Position numbers and translations under genes: made by a program. From positions 1 to 64,000 of the forward strand of contig JAFTKC010000002.1 in the NCBI GenBank assembly GCA_017456055.1: DNA of 64,000 nucleotides, read 5' to 3'. Of the stretch, positions 24,578 to 35,400 are shown piece after piece (within the stretch, counting starts at the first letter, position 1; each line of letters opens with the position of its first letter). This DNA is from Clostridia bacterium (lineage in GTDB: Bacteria; Bacillota; Clostridia; Christensenellales; Borkfalkiaceae). The notes under the pieces are model-generated. The model was not told the origin of the DNA. It ran no database searches and worked only from the letters and a program-made list of their open reading frames with translations.

Positions 24578-26850
24578 ACTTCCTCCGATATAGCACAAAT
24601 TCTATTATAAATCTTAGAATTCGTCAATGCGCTTTTAATATTTTTATTTCTTTTTAACACGCCATTTTCAACGTAGAATATTCCCAACTCAAAAAACACT
24701 TCATAAACGAAAATAAATTGATTATCATCAAAAGGAACGCTTTTAGATTTTATATATTCTATTGGATTTTCAAAATATTTCCCTTCAAGTGAAATTAAAT
24801 AAGAATAAATTTCAGTAAATACACTTCTATCAGTTGAAAGCGAAGCAAATAAATAAGCAATTTTATTACAAATAAACGTGTTTTTTTCCGTATTAAAAAT
24901 TGACAACGGTTTATCTAGATAAACAATTTTAGAGTAGTTATCAGGTATTGTTCTCGGCGATATAATAACGGCGTTTTTACCATTGTTTTTATCCATATTA
25001 AAAGCAAAAATCTCAACGTTATCACCAATATTATAATTAGATAAAATGCTATAATTAGACGCAACGTATATCGTTCCAAAACCCGATGAAATATTATCAA
25101 ATTTTTTTATTGTTTGATATGTTATATCACTTGATAATTCCTTAATTTTTATAAGTTCGTTTCTTAAAAAATATATCTCGAGTTTAGAAAAATTTTCTTC
25201 TAAAATTAATATGTTTTTAAGATAGCCTTTTACTTGGCGTTTATCTCTAAAAACCGAATAATTAGGCTCAAAAATTAATGCTTTTTTAAGTGGTAAACTT
25301 AAGGTCAAAACGTTGTTTTGTCCATTAAAATCAAGCAACTCAATTTCTCTCGTTTTAATGGAATAATGTGGTGAATCTTTTTTAATTGGCGTAGATAAAA
25401 CATTTTCAGTTTCAACTAAAAAAATAGGTTTTCTATTACCCGTTCCAAACGGCTCTAATAGGTCAAGTTCCCTAGCAAATTCAACCGAAAATTCATCTTC
25501 AATTTTCCATTCAACGTAAATTTCTTTATGTTGTTTTTCCTCAGTATTTTCGTATAAATAATTTGAAATTGCTTGATAAAAATCATCAAAATTTTCAATA
25601 GAAACGGAAACACCTGCCGCTTGAGAATGTCCACCAAAATCTATCAAATAATTTTTTGCAGAAGCAATAGCATTATATATGTTAATTCCGTCAACACTTC
25701 TAGCAGAACCTTTCAAAAAACCATCTTGTCCAGCAAAAACAATTGTCGGTTTATTAAATTTTTCCACAAGTTTAGACGCCACGATTCCAATAAATCCCAC
25801 GTTCCAACTTGCATTTTTCACCAAAATAACGTTCTTTTCATTAAGTTTATTTTCGCGAATAATTTCTAACGCTTGTCTATAAATTTCATCAACACCTGCT
25901 TGACGATTTATATTATATTCATTAAGTTTAACCGCTAGATCAAAAATTTCATTTTCATCATCGCTAAGAAATAGTTTTAGCGCCGAATTTGCGTCGCCCA
26001 TTCTACCGCCGGCGTTAACCCTCGGTCCAATATTATAAGCGAGAGTTTGAGAAGTAATTTCTCTATTATTGTCGCCAATCAAATACTTAAACGATGTACG
26101 AAGTTTATTGTTAAAAAGTTTTAATCCCTCAAATACAAGCGACCTATTTTCACTAACTAAATCCATGCTATCAGCAACGGTAGCCAATGCAACGTAGTCT
26201 AAATATTTATTAGCCTTTTCTCCTATTAGTGCGTAGCCGATTTTATAAGCCACTCCCGCCCCACATATCCCATCGAAAGTATATCCTGAGTCTTTTACTT
26301 TTGGATTGATAATCAAGCAATCTGGTAAAATTTCAGGTGGCTCGTGATGATCTGAAACTATAACGTCAATTCCTAAATCCATAAGTTCCGATATCTTTTC
26401 ACGTTCGGAAATACCACAGTCTACGGTTATTATTAAATCTACTATCGATTGGTTGCAAATCTCTTCAATTTTTTCAAGATTCAATCCATACCCATCATCT
26501 CTTTCAGGTATTAAAGTTAAAGCGTTTATTCCCATTTCATTAAGTACTTTATACAAAATGGTTGTAGCGCAAATTCCGTCCGCATCGTAGTCACCACAAA
26601 TTAAAACCGTCTCTTCATTTTCTCTTGCAACGTTAATTCTCTCAACCACGTTTTCCATATCGTTAAATAAAAACGGATCTAAGAATTTACTTTTACCAGG
26701 GCGCAAAAACTCCTTTGCTTTTTGGACTGAGTCTATATTACGGTAATACAAAACTCTTGCGGTATCAAATAAGATACCACATTCTAAGGCAACATTATTT
26801 ACGATGGATTCTTCCATCGAGCTTAGAGTTTTTCCGTAAACAATTTTCAT
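24574..26850 (-). CDS. recJ: Single-stranded-DNA exonuclease RecJ
   Basis: 758 aa. DHH-superfamily 5'-3' exonuclease for recombination and repair. Catalytic motifs seen: CGDYDADGICATTIL (motif I), TVDCGISE, SDHHEPPE (DHH), then the DHHA1 motif GGHSQAAGVSV and the OB region. A long, AT-rich C-terminal extension (about residues 560-758) follows, as in several Firmicutes RecJ. The start lacks a Shine-Dalgarno and lies 10 nt after a strong hairpin. Confidence 0.95.
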   Translation of the reverse strand: MKIVYGKTLSSMEESIVNNVALECGILFDTARVLYYRNIDSVQKAKEFLRPGKSKFLDPFLFNDMENVVERINVARENEETVLICGDYDADGICATTILYKVLNEMGINALTLIPERDDGYGLNLEKIEEICNQSIVDLIITVDCGISEREKISELMDLGIDVIVSDHHEPPEILPDCLIINPKVKDSGYTFDGICGAGVAYKIGYALIGEKANKYLDYVALATVADSMDLVSENRSLVFEGLKLFNNKLRTSFKYLIGDNNREITSQTLAYNIGPRVNAGGRMGDANSALKLFLSDDENEIFDLAVKLNEYNINRQAGVDEIYRQALEIIRENKLNEKNVILVKNASWNVGFIGIVASKLVEKFNKPTIVFAGQDGFLKGSARSVDGINIYNAIASAKNYLIDFGGHSQAAGVSVSIENFDDFYQAISNYLYENTEEKQHKEIYVEWKIEDEFSVEFARELDLLEPFGTGNRKPIFLVETENVLSTPIKKDSPHYSIKTREIELLDFNGQNNVLTLSLPLKKALIFEPNYSVFRDKRQVKGYLKNILILEENFSKLEIYFLRNELIKIKELSSDITYQTIKKFDNISSGFGTIYVASNYSILSNYNIGDNVEIFAFNMDKNNGKNAVIISPRTIPDNYSKIVYLDKPLSIFNTEKNTFICNKIAYLFASLSTDRSVFTEIYSYLISLEGKYFENPIEYIKSKSVPFDDNQFIFVYEVFFELGIFYVENGVLKRNKNIKSALTNSKIYNRICAISEEV

Positions 26851-26860
26851 TTTTTAACAT

Positions 26861-26887
26861 AATAAGGCGGAGCAAGCCCGCCTTATT
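26861..26887 (-). terminator. Hairpin between secF and recJ
   Basis: Ten-bp stem AATAAGGCGG / CCGCCTTATT with a 7-nt loop. On the minus strand only a weak T run follows, so it may attenuate or process the transcript and not end it. Confidence 0.5.
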
Positions 26888-26909
26888 ACCCTATATTTTT
26901 TTATTTAAT

Positions 26910-27788
26910 TTATTTTTTACTGCTCTTTAGAGCCGGCCATAAGATTGCCGAACCAATAACGGTTGAAACTAATGCAACAACCCCTGCAATCAACGCATAA
27001 ACGCCAGTGTAAATTAAATACGGCTTAAACGCAACAGCAATTACAACTGCTAAAAGAACAATTAAGATTAGATATGCGATAAATCTAAACGCACTATCTT
27101 TAATTCCTTTTTCAACTACTTCTTTTGAAGTTAATTTTTCGTTATCAACTATTGCTTTAATTTCCTTAAATCTTCTAACTAAAACAGCCGATAAAATTAG
27201 AGATAAGATAAAACTAATCACAACGAAAATACTTAAACTTGATGCAACGGGAATTCTAGTTAAAGCAACCAAAGCAACAAATAAAATTACCGAGAATATT
27301 GCGTTTATAATTGACGTAAATGCCGATGCGGGCTTTTCCATAATCAACAAATAAACTAATACTATTACTCCTGCAATAGCAAGTGCATAAACCATATTTA
27401 GAACTTGCGCTTCATTACTTGCTTTTACTTGGTTTAAGGTTGCGCTAGCAATGGTTTCTTGACCAACTACACCCTTTAACACTTGCTCTAAATCTTCAAC
27501 GTCAACAACATTTTCAGTAAAGGTGTAAACAACGTATTTGCCGTCTTTAATACTTCTAGAATCAAAGTATTTTAAGCCTTTTTCTGCAAAATATTCTTCA
27601 GTTTTATTTTTCACATTTAGAGCCGAATCGTTTAAGTCTTGGTCAACGCCAACGGTCACTTCGTAGTTTAACTTATTATCTACAGACTTATTGAAGCCAA
27701 ATATTCCTAAAACAACCATGCCTGCAACGATTAACGATAAAACAATGATTAGAAATAATTTTAAATTCCTAAAAACACAACATTTCAT
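26910..27788 (-). CDS. secF: Protein translocase subunit SecF
   Basis: 292 aa with six predicted membrane segments and one extracytoplasmic loop after the first. SecF works with SecD to assist SecYEG export using the proton motive force. The sequence is rather divergent (no strong VPxGxSF-type block), but it directly follows secD (2-nt gap, Shine-Dalgarno GGAGA inside the end of secD) and has the size and topology of SecF. Confidence 0.85.
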   Translation of the reverse strand: MKCCVFRNLKLFLIIVLSLIVAGMVVLGIFGFNKSVDNKLNYEVTVGVDQDLNDSALNVKNKTEEYFAEKGLKYFDSRSIKDGKYVVYTFTENVVDVEDLEQVLKGVVGQETIASATLNQVKASNEAQVLNMVYALAIAGVIVLVYLLIMEKPASAFTSIINAIFSVILFVALVALTRIPVASSLSIFVVISFILSLILSAVLVRRFKEIKAIVDNEKLTSKEVVEKGIKDSAFRFIAYLILIVLLAVVIAVAFKPYLIYTGVYALIAGVVALVSTVIGSAILWPALKSSKK

Positions 27789-27790
27789 AA

Positions 27791-29143
27791 TTATTTCTCC
27801 TCTCTGTTAAAGTTAATAGATTTTTCGCTGTATTTAGTTAAGGTTAACATTATCGCACCGAAAAGTCTAGTTAATAGTAAGTTGGTAATTACAGATAATA
27901 CAGCACCTATACCAAATGTAATTCCAAAGCATTGTAATGAACCACTTGCAAACGAAAAGATTGCAAGAGCAACAACACCACAAATAACTGAAACTGAAAT
28001 TACAGGAACGAGTGAACGTTTATAACCAACCTTAACTGCAGACTTAAGTGTCTTACCCATTACGAATTCTTCTTTAATTCTCTTAATGGTCACGATAAAG
28101 CCATCAGCGCAAACGATAGTTGCCAACACAATACCAATTATGCCACCGAGAGATAACGTAATACCAGGAACGGCAATAAGCATTAAGGTTTCAAGCAATG
28201 CAAAAGCAAGAAGTGATAAACTAAACGCCACGCCGTACGCTCTATAAACAACTATTAATGCAACCATAATTAAAACGATTAAAGCACTAATAGCAATGGT
28301 AGCAAGCATTGGGAAGTTTTCACCTAAAGGTGCTTTAACAGCGTAGTTATCAACGACTTCATACTTATACGCAAGTCCACCCGAACTTATTTGAAGCGCA
28401 GTTTGTTTTGCCAAAGCCTCGTTCGTAGTTGAAATATATAACGACTTTCCAGTAAAGTGTGACGATGAAAGGCTATACTCTTCCGAGCCTGCATCGAAAA
28501 TTACCGAATCACCAAGTTTTATTTTGAGATAGTATTTATCGTTATTATCCTTTATTAAGTTTGAAAGCGTATCAAAGCCGTAGTCGGTGAAGTCAATAGA
28601 AACTTGATAGTATACGTTATCTTCCGCATCGAGTACAGGATCTAAAACCTTCGCCCCTGAAATAACCTTTCCGTCGGTCAATATTTGCTTATCATCGCCT
28701 GGATCGGCAGCAACGTCACCGTAGAACTTCACTTCGCCATAAGCGATAGCCGCTTGAATATCTGCCGATAAAGTAGTGTTGTCTGGTCTATTATTATCGT
28801 CTACAGGCGCTTTAGCCTCGATAATTATATCGTAGTCAAGAACGTCTTTATCAACTGGCTTAACTGCCTTAACAGAGTGTGCGCCATAGCCTAATTGAGA
28901 TAATCTTGAATCGATAGTTTTAACAACTTCGTCTATATCGTCGCCAACTTCTTTGATATTATCGTCTGAAAGACTAATTTCAAAGGCTTGACCACCTGCG
29001 ATATCATAGTCAAGTTCTATTGCGCCTAATACACCGTTAAAATCGTTTACGCCAACACTGAAACGCGCAAAAGTTAATACCATCAATAAAGCCAAAAGTA
29101 CGCTCATTATTGATAGTAAAGTAATGGATTGCCCTTTCTTCAT
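27791..29143 (-). CDS. secD: Protein translocase subunit SecD
   Basis: 450 aa from the ATG at 29143 (GGAGG just upstream); the frame is open further upstream but lies in the promoter region. One N-terminal membrane segment, a long extracytoplasmic P1-type domain (about residues 35-280, with SRLSQLGYGAHSV) and five C-terminal membrane segments with GGIIGIVLATIVCADGFIVTIKRIKEE matching the SecD DGFIxxxRIKEE block. Forms a complex with SecF. Confidence 0.93.
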   Translation of the reverse strand: MKKGQSITLLSIMSVLLALLMVLTFARFSVGVNDFNGVLGAIELDYDIAGGQAFEISLSDDNIKEVGDDIDEVVKTIDSRLSQLGYGAHSVKAVKPVDKDVLDYDIIIEAKAPVDDNNRPDNTTLSADIQAAIAYGEVKFYGDVAADPGDDKQILTDGKVISGAKVLDPVLDAEDNVYYQVSIDFTDYGFDTLSNLIKDNNDKYYLKIKLGDSVIFDAGSEEYSLSSSHFTGKSLYISTTNEALAKQTALQISSGGLAYKYEVVDNYAVKAPLGENFPMLATIAISALIVLIMVALIVVYRAYGVAFSLSLLAFALLETLMLIAVPGITLSLGGIIGIVLATIVCADGFIVTIKRIKEEFVMGKTLKSAVKVGYKRSLVPVISVSVICGVVALAIFSFASGSLQCFGITFGIGAVLSVITNLLLTRLFGAIMLTLTKYSEKSINFNREEK

Positions 29144-29192
29144 TTTTTCCTCCAAATAAGAGTGTTTTCTTCGTTGAATTTCTAACTTGTTT

Positions 29193-29221
29193 ATTATACT
29201 ACATCTTTTTTGGTTTGTAAA
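29193..29221 (-). promoter_or_regulatory. Promoter of the secD operon
   Basis: Minus strand TTTACA - 17 bp - TATAAT, about 50 nt upstream of the secD ATG. Confidence 0.75.
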
Positions 29222-29271
29222 TAGCAAAATCAATTGATTTTAATTAATTTTTAATTACCCAAAGCAAAAGA

Positions 29272-29466
29272 CTAGTCGATTTTATTTAGTTCTTCTAGCA
29301 TTTTCTCTAAATCAATACCGTGAACGCCTGCAGCCTCACCAACCGTTTCTCCGTGAGCAAGCGCACAACCTAAACAATGCATGCCGTACTTCATTAAAAT
29401 TTCAGCAGCGTTTGGATTAATTTCTAATGCTTCAAATATTAAAGTGTTTTCAGTAATCTTATTCAT
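29272..29466 (-). CDS. DUF1858 domain protein (redox-disulfide type)
   Basis: 64 aa from the ATG at 29466, selected for the AGGAGA site 10 nt upstream. It matches the small DUF1858 / hybrid-cluster-protein-associated redox family: NPNAAEILMKYGMHCLGC with CxxC cysteines (HCLGC), followed by GETVGEAAGVHGID. The paired cysteines suggest a redox role; function is unproven. Monocistronic, with its own near-consensus promoter. Confidence 0.85.
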   Translation of the reverse strand: MNKITENTLIFEALEINPNAAEILMKYGMHCLGCALAHGETVGEAAGVHGIDLEKMLEELNKID

Positions 29467-29499
29467 AAAAAACAATTCTCCTAATTTTATTATAAATAT

Positions 29500-29528
29500 A
29501 TTATATATATTTAAACCTGATAAGTCAA
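29500..29528 (-). promoter_or_regulatory. Promoter of the DUF1858 gene
   Basis: Minus strand TTGACT - 17 bp - TATAAT. Confidence 0.8.
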
Positions 29529-29590
29529 ATTTTTAAGAGTTATAATCTTAAATTTATATAGAAATTATTTAGTTTTTTGCAAAAAAATAA

Positions 29591-29630
29591 AAAATGCGAA
29601 CATTATCGACACGATAAAAGTTCGCATTTT
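29591..29630. terminator. Terminator after tRNA-Gly
   Basis: Eleven-bp stem AAAATGCGAAC / GTTCGCATTTT with an inner TTATCG/CGATAA pairing, 6 nt past the tRNA CCA. It is symmetrical and lies between tRNA-Gly and the promoter of the DUF1858 gene. Confidence 0.85.
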
Positions 29631-29636
29631 AATTAG

Positions 29637-29710
29637 TGGAGCAGGTGATGGGAATCGAACCCACCTCTCAAGCTTGGGAAGCTCGCATTCTACCGATGAA
29701 CTACACCTGC
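29637..29710 (-). tRNA. tRNA-Gly(CCC)
   Basis: 74 nt on the minus strand with CCA encoded, acceptor GCAGGTG/CACCTGC, anticodon stem CGAGC/GCTTG and a 7-nt loop TTCCCAA, which gives anticodon CCC (29676-29678). It begins 19 nt after the stop of the second chromate-transporter gene and may be transcribed with it. Confidence 0.93.
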
Positions 29711-29729
29711 GTTTTTGGGTAATACTAGT

Positions 29730-30308
29730 CTATATTACACCAAAGAAAAGTATTCCAAGTCCCGCAGAAATTAGTATTAATAAAATTGCCGACGGGGCTT
29801 CTTTCGTTATTTTTTTATAACCAAAATGAGCAGAAGCAATTATAGTGAAAATCACAAGGCTCTTCCAGTTAAATTGAACGCTATCACCTATTTTTTCAAC
29901 CGCCAAAACGCAATTCAAAAGCATTAAAATTCCAGTGACGGTTATTAAGGAAACGACTACTGGCCTAATTCCTTTTAAAACACCTTGAACCCCAGCATAC
30001 TTAATTAAATTTTTCAAGATTGACGCTACGATTAAAATGATTATAAAGGAAGGTAAAACGACACCTAACGTTGCTAAAAGAGAACCTAAAAATCCCCCTT
30101 GGGCCGCACCTATAAAAGTTGCAATATTTATCGCAACAGGACCTGGCGTAGATTCAGCAACTGCAATAAAGTTCATAACTTCACTTTGAGTCATCCAACC
30201 ATGTGAAATCACTTCGTCTGAAATTATGGGAATCATTGCGTATCCACCGCCAAACGAAACTGCACCTATTTTTAGAAAAGTTAAGAATAAATCTAGTAAA
30301 AGAGGCAT
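29730..30308 (-). CDS. chrA: Chromate transporter half, second subunit
   Basis: 192 aa, one CHR domain with about six membrane segments. The conserved GAVSFGGGYAMIPI and AVAESTPGPVAINIATFIGA motifs are present. In this short-chain subfamily two adjacent half-length proteins together form the transporter. Substrate could be chromate/sulfate or something else; resistance is not implied. It starts one base after the end of the first half. Confidence 0.88.
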   Translation of the reverse strand: MPLLLDLFLTFLKIGAVSFGGGYAMIPIISDEVISHGWMTQSEVMNFIAVAESTPGPVAINIATFIGAAQGGFLGSLLATLGVVLPSFIIILIVASILKNLIKYAGVQGVLKGIRPVVVSLITVTGILMLLNCVLAVEKIGDSVQFNWKSLVIFTIIASAHFGYKKITKEAPSAILLILISAGLGILFFGVI

Positions 30309-30896
30309 TTATTTTTCCTCCTTTTTAGACGTATTCTTAAAATATCCAATAAGGTAAACAACTAGTCCAACAAGCGCACCGATTAATATAAAAAATATGG
30401 TAGAAAATGAAACGGCTAGTAATTCTACGGCTAGAAAAGCAAGCGTAAATATTATAACCATTATTATGTTAAATGCTGATTTTTTTAATTTCTTTAGCAT
30501 CTTAATTCCAGCAGAAATAATTAAAAACGCAACGCAAACTTGAATTCCACGAAAAGCGTAATTAACGTATTCTAACGCTAAAAATTGCTCAAAAAACAAT
30601 GAAATTATATAAATTACTATAAATGATGGTAAAACAACGCCAAGCGTAGCAAAAAGCGAACCCAATACCCCATTTTTCTTATACCCAATATACGTTGCAG
30701 AGTTAACAGCTATTGGACCTGGAGTAGATTCAGCAATTGCAATAATATTAATAAATTCTTCGTGAGATAATAAGTTTTTCTTTTCCACCAATTCTCTTTC
30801 GATAATGGCAATCATGGCATAACCACCACCAAAGGTGAATAGCCCGATCTTGAACATTATTAAAAATAGATAAAACAAATTTTTTAATCTTTTCAT
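30309..30896 (-). CDS. chrA: Chromate transporter half, first subunit
   Basis: 195 aa, CHR domain with GLFTFGGGYAMIAI and AIAESTPGPIAVNSATYIGY motifs; paralogous to the next gene, with which it forms a paired short-chain ChrA system. No strong Shine-Dalgarno is seen. It lies 23 nt after the RluA-family gene, so it is probably the tail of the ileS transcript. Confidence 0.88.
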   Translation of the reverse strand: MKRLKNLFYLFLIMFKIGLFTFGGGYAMIAIIERELVEKKNLLSHEEFINIIAIAESTPGPIAVNSATYIGYKKNGVLGSLFATLGVVLPSFIVIYIISLFFEQFLALEYVNYAFRGIQVCVAFLIISAGIKMLKKLKKSAFNIIMVIIFTLAFLAVELLAVSFSTIFFILIGALVGLVVYLIGYFKNTSKKEEK

Positions 30897-30919
30897 AACT
30901 TATATTTCACAAAAAAAAT

Positions 30920-31642
30920 TTATAGAGTCGGTTTAATTATAGTGACCGATTGTTCTGTATCAAATAAATTCCAAGGAGTAATGTCCTTAGGTGGTTGAAC
31001 TCTAAACACCAACCTTTCTTTGCTAACCGGATGACTAAACGATAGATAATACGCCCAAAGAGAAAGATAACCCTTTTTTGCCTTTTCTCCACCATATCTC
31101 ATATCGCCGAATACGGGACAACCAATAGCGTTCATTTGTACGCGAATTTGGTGACTTCTACCCGTATGAAGTCTAACTTCGTTAAGTGATAAATCACCGA
31201 TTACTTGCAAAGTTTTATACTCGGCTTCTGCGTATTTTGCCCCGTTTTCAGTAGGTGCGCACGCGTAAACCATGTTATTTATGGCATTTTTCTTTAGGTA
31301 ATGTTTAAGCACCCCTTTCTCTTCCTTTGGAGTACCTACGTTTATAGAATAGTATCTTTTTTCGAAGTCGCCGTCTTTCATTTGCTCAGAAAGTCTAGAT
31401 GCTGCTTTACTACTTTTAGCGTAAACCATAACGCCACCAGTTGGCCTATCTAGTCTATGAACAAGACCTAAATAAACGTTTCCTGGTTTTTGATACTTTT
31501 CTCTAATATATTCCTTAATCATAGTAAACAAATCTAAATCCTTACTTGAATCTTCACAAGAAGGAACGTTTTGTGGCTTTAGCACTACGATTATATGATT
31601 GTCTTCATAAAGTATATTTAACTCTTCCATAATATTACTCAT
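30920..31642 (-). CDS. RluA-family pseudouridine synthase
   Basis: 240 aa. The catalytic motif HRLDRPTGGVMVYAKS (Asp in HRLDxxTxG) and the later LHTGRSHQIRVQM block define the RluA/RluD family, which isomerises uridines in rRNA or tRNA. There is no N-terminal S4 domain. The target site cannot be inferred. Its start overlaps the end of the methyltransferase gene by 8 nt; an ATG four codons in is an alternative. Confidence 0.9.
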   Translation of the reverse strand: MSNIMEELNILYEDNHIIVVLKPQNVPSCEDSSKDLDLFTMIKEYIREKYQKPGNVYLGLVHRLDRPTGGVMVYAKSSKAASRLSEQMKDGDFEKRYYSINVGTPKEEKGVLKHYLKKNAINNMVYACAPTENGAKYAEAEYKTLQVIGDLSLNEVRLHTGRSHQIRVQMNAIGCPVFGDMRYGGEKAKKGYLSLWAYYLSFSHPVSKERLVFRVQPPKDITPWNLFDTEQSVTIIKPTL

Positions 31643-32495
31643 TTATCCAAATTCCACTATTTCCACAAGGCAATAGCACACCTTCTTCTTGTGTTTTTAA
31701 CCCTATTTCGTAAGCCTCAACCTTGCCTTCTCTTCCCTTTGCAACGGTTAATTCCAAAATGTTTTTTAGAACTTGTGGTTGCAAACCAGTAGTATAACTA
31801 TTTATTAAGAAAAATAATGGGTTATCACTCAATACTTGCTCGCAAAGTTTTACAAAAGGAAACAATTCCGTTTCAAGTTTCCACATTTCCCCGTTAGGTC
31901 CTCTCCCATAACTAGGTGGATCCATAATAACGGCGTCGTACTTTCTACCACGTCGAATTTCACGCTCTACAAACTTTTTGCAATCGTCTATTATATATCT
32001 AACTTTTGCATCTTTTAAGCCCGACAATCTAACGTTTTCGCCCGCTCTTTCCACCATACCTTTAGAAGAGTCTACGTGGCATACGCTAGCGCCTGCACTC
32101 GCACAAGCAACCGTTGCTCCACCCGTATAAGCGAATAAATTTAATACGTTTATTTCTCTATTGCTTTTTTTAATTAAGTCTATCATTAAATCCCAGTTAA
32201 CTGCTTGTTCTGGAAATAAGCCCGTATGCTTAAATCCCATAGGTTTAACCTTGAATTTTAAGTCATTATATCCAATAACCCACTCTTCAGGCATTTTGGT
32301 TTTATAAAGCCATTTTCCACCACCAGTTTCACTGCGAATATATTTTGCTGATATCCCCTTTTGATTATCTAGGTTTTTGCCCGACCATATTACTTGAGGA
32401 TCGGGACGAAGCAAAACAACATCCCCCCATCTTTCAAGTTTATAGCCATCACTAGTAGCAATAACCGAATAATCTTTCCATTCGGCAGTTCTCAT
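31635..32495 (-). CDS. Class I SAM-dependent RNA methyltransferase (COG1092/RlmI-like)
   Basis: 286 aa. Rossmann SAM site VLNLFAYTGGATVACASAGA, motif II VDSSKGMV and catalytic motif IV MDPPSYGRG. Related to RlmI/RlmK-type 23S rRNA methyltransferases, but the N-terminal PUA domain is reduced, so the exact modification is open. It begins at the base after the ileS stop and overlaps the pseudouridine synthase gene, linking three translation genes in one operon. Confidence 0.88.
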   Translation of the reverse strand: MRTAEWKDYSVIATSDGYKLERWGDVVLLRPDPQVIWSGKNLDNQKGISAKYIRSETGGGKWLYKTKMPEEWVIGYNDLKFKVKPMGFKHTGLFPEQAVNWDLMIDLIKKSNREINVLNLFAYTGGATVACASAGASVCHVDSSKGMVERAGENVRLSGLKDAKVRYIIDDCKKFVEREIRRGRKYDAVIMDPPSYGRGPNGEMWKLETELFPFVKLCEQVLSDNPLFFLINSYTTGLQPQVLKNILELTVAKGREGKVEAYEIGLKTQEEGVLLPCGNSGIWINE

Positions 32496-35400
32496 TTATT
32501 TAATTACCTTGTTAATAATTACTTCGCAAGATGCTCCGTTAATGTCTAATTCCTTTCTAAATCCTTCAACATCTTCGTTTACAATTGAATCTGCTAAAAC
32601 AACGGTTGCAATTTCTCCACAGGTAAATGCTTTCTTAATCAATTCGTTATCCGTCAAGTAGTTAATCGTAATCCTATCAACAACTTCAAAGCCAGCGTCC
32701 TTTCTCATTGATTGAATTTTAGAAACAAGTTCTCTTTCAACACCCTCAGCAATAAGTTCATCGGTTAGGTTAGTATCTAATACAACCGTCACACCCTTGT
32801 CGCTTGAAGAAATAAATCCTTCGGCACTTTCGCTTGAAATCAACAAATCGTCTAAAGTAAATTCAAAAGTATCACCCTCAAAATCGGCTTTATAAGTTTG
32901 TCCGTTCTTAACCATTTCAACAATTGCGTTAGCATCACAAACTTCAAAATATTTTCTAATTTTACCTAGTTTTGAGCCATATTTTGGTCCTAAGGTTTTT
33001 AGTTGTGGTTTTAATTTATAAGAGACGAATCTGCCAGAATCTTTTAAGTATTCAATGGCTTTAACGTTTAATTCTTCTTTAGCAATTTCTAGAAGTTCAC
33101 TAGATAGAGGCTTTTTGTTTTCAGCGCAAACGTATACTTTAGAAAGTGGTTGTCTATTCTTCATGTTTGAAGTGTTTCTACAACTTCTTCCCAATACTAC
33201 GATATCCAATACGTCTTGCATACCCTCTTCTAGTTCTTTATCTATAGCCTTTTCGTCGCAACTTGGGAAAGAACACAAGTGAACGGAAATAGGCGCATCA
33301 TTATAGAAAGATGGAACTAAGTTTTGGTAGATCGCTTCAGCCATAAACGGAGTGAACGGAGCCGATAGTTTTGCCATCGTCACTAAAACAGTGTAGAGAG
33401 TAGTATAAGCGGCAATCTTGTCTTCACTCATATCGTGTCCCCAATATCTTTCTCTACCACGACGAACGTACCAATTAGAAAGGTCGTCAACAAAACTTTG
33501 TAATGCTCTTGCACTATCAAATATGTCGTATTCTCCAAGTCCTTTATCCACGGTCTTTATTAAAGTATTGAGTTTTGATAATATCCATTTATCTATCAAG
33601 GATAAATTACAATCTTCAAGTTTGTAATTTGCAGGATTATATTTATCAATATCAGCGTATAGAACGAAGAAAGCGTAGGTATTCCAAAGCGTACCCATAA
33701 ACTTTCTTTGAGCCTCACTAACTGCTTCCTCATAGAATCTTGAAGGTAGCCATGGCGCAGAACCTGTGTAGAAATACCATCTAACAGCATCTGCCCCTTG
33801 TTTATCCAAAATGGTCCAAGGGTCAACGACGTTGCCTTTGTGTTTACTCATTTTAATACCGTTTTTGTCGTTTACGTGACCTAGAACGATACAATTTTTG
33901 AAAGGCGCTTTCTCAAATAACAAAGTTGAAATAGCAAGCAAGGTGTAGAACCAACCTCTAGTTTGGTCAATTGCTTCACTAATAAAATCTGCTGGGAAAT
34001 GACTTTCAAATAATTCTTTATTTTCAAATGGATAGTGGTATTGAGCAAAAGGCATTGAGCCTGAGTCAAACCAACAGTCGATAACTTCTTTTTCACGAAC
34101 GAATTTGCCACCACAATCGCAATCGAAAGTACAATCGTCGATATAAGGACGGTGAAGTTCTATATCTCCATCAATTTTGCAAAGGTCTTTTAATTCCTTT
34201 TTGCTACCGATAACGTGGATTTTTCCACATTTATTACATACCCATACAGGAAGTGGCGTACCACAATATCTTTCACGAGAAATACCCCAATCGATAACGT
34301 TTTCAAGGAAGTTGCCCATTCTACCGTTTTTAATGGTTTCAGGCATCCAGTTAACCGAATTATTAGCCTCCAAGAGTTTGTCTTTAACTGCAGTCATTTT
34401 GATAAACCAACTTTGTCTAGCATAGTAAATAAGTGGTGTATCGCAACGCCAACAGAAAGGATAACTATGTTCAAATGGAACTTCTGCAAAAAGTAATTTT
34501 CTTTCTCTTAAGTCTTTAATAATTTCCTTATCTGCGTCTTTAACGAATAAACCCTTAAACTTTTCGGTCTCTTCGGTCATATTACCACGCGCGTCAACTA
34601 GATTAACAAAGCCAATATCGTATTTTTGGCAAACTCTTGCGTCGTCTTCACCAAAAGCAGGCGCGTTGTGAACGATACCCGTACCATCTTCCATAGTGAC
34701 GTAGTTATCGGTAATAACAACGAAAGCCTTTTTATTCTTTTCAATAGCCTTAGCCGTAAAATCAAAGAGTGGCTCGTATTCAGCAAACTGATAATCTAAA
34801 CCTTTCTTAACGCTTAAAGTCGTGTAATTTTCAAAATATTTATCAACAAGCGCTTTTGCGAGAACGTATACAGTGCCGTCTTCAAGTTGAATTTCAGCGT
34901 AATCTTCGCTAGGATTCATACATAGACAAACGTTTGAAGGCAACGTCCAAGGCGTAGTAGTCCAAGCAAGGAAATATGCGTTTTCTCTATCCTTAATCTT
35001 AAATCTAATAACTACTGAAACTTCCTTTACGTCTTTGTATCCTTGCGCTACTTCGTGAGAAGATAACGCAGTTCCACATCTAGGGCAATATGGAACGATT
35101 TTATAGCCCTTATATAAAAGTCCCTTTTCATTGATGGTTTTAATAGCCCACCACACTGACTCGATATAGTTATCGTCGTAAGTAATATAAGGCTCTTCCA
35201 TATCTGCCCAATAACCTACGCGATCACTCATTTTTTCCCACTCGCCCTTATATTTCCAAACGCTTTCTTTACATTTTTTGATAAATGGCTCTATTCCGTA
35301 GTTTTCAATCTCTTGTTTTCCGTCGATTCCTAAAAGTTTTTCAACTTCTAATTCAACGGGCAAGCCGTGAGTATCCCACCCCGCTTTACGAAGACAATGC

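Noticed and set aside
29730..30896. Single frameshifted full-length chrA
   Set aside because: Each half has a complete CHR domain with its own start and both signature motifs, as in known paired short-chain chromate transporters.
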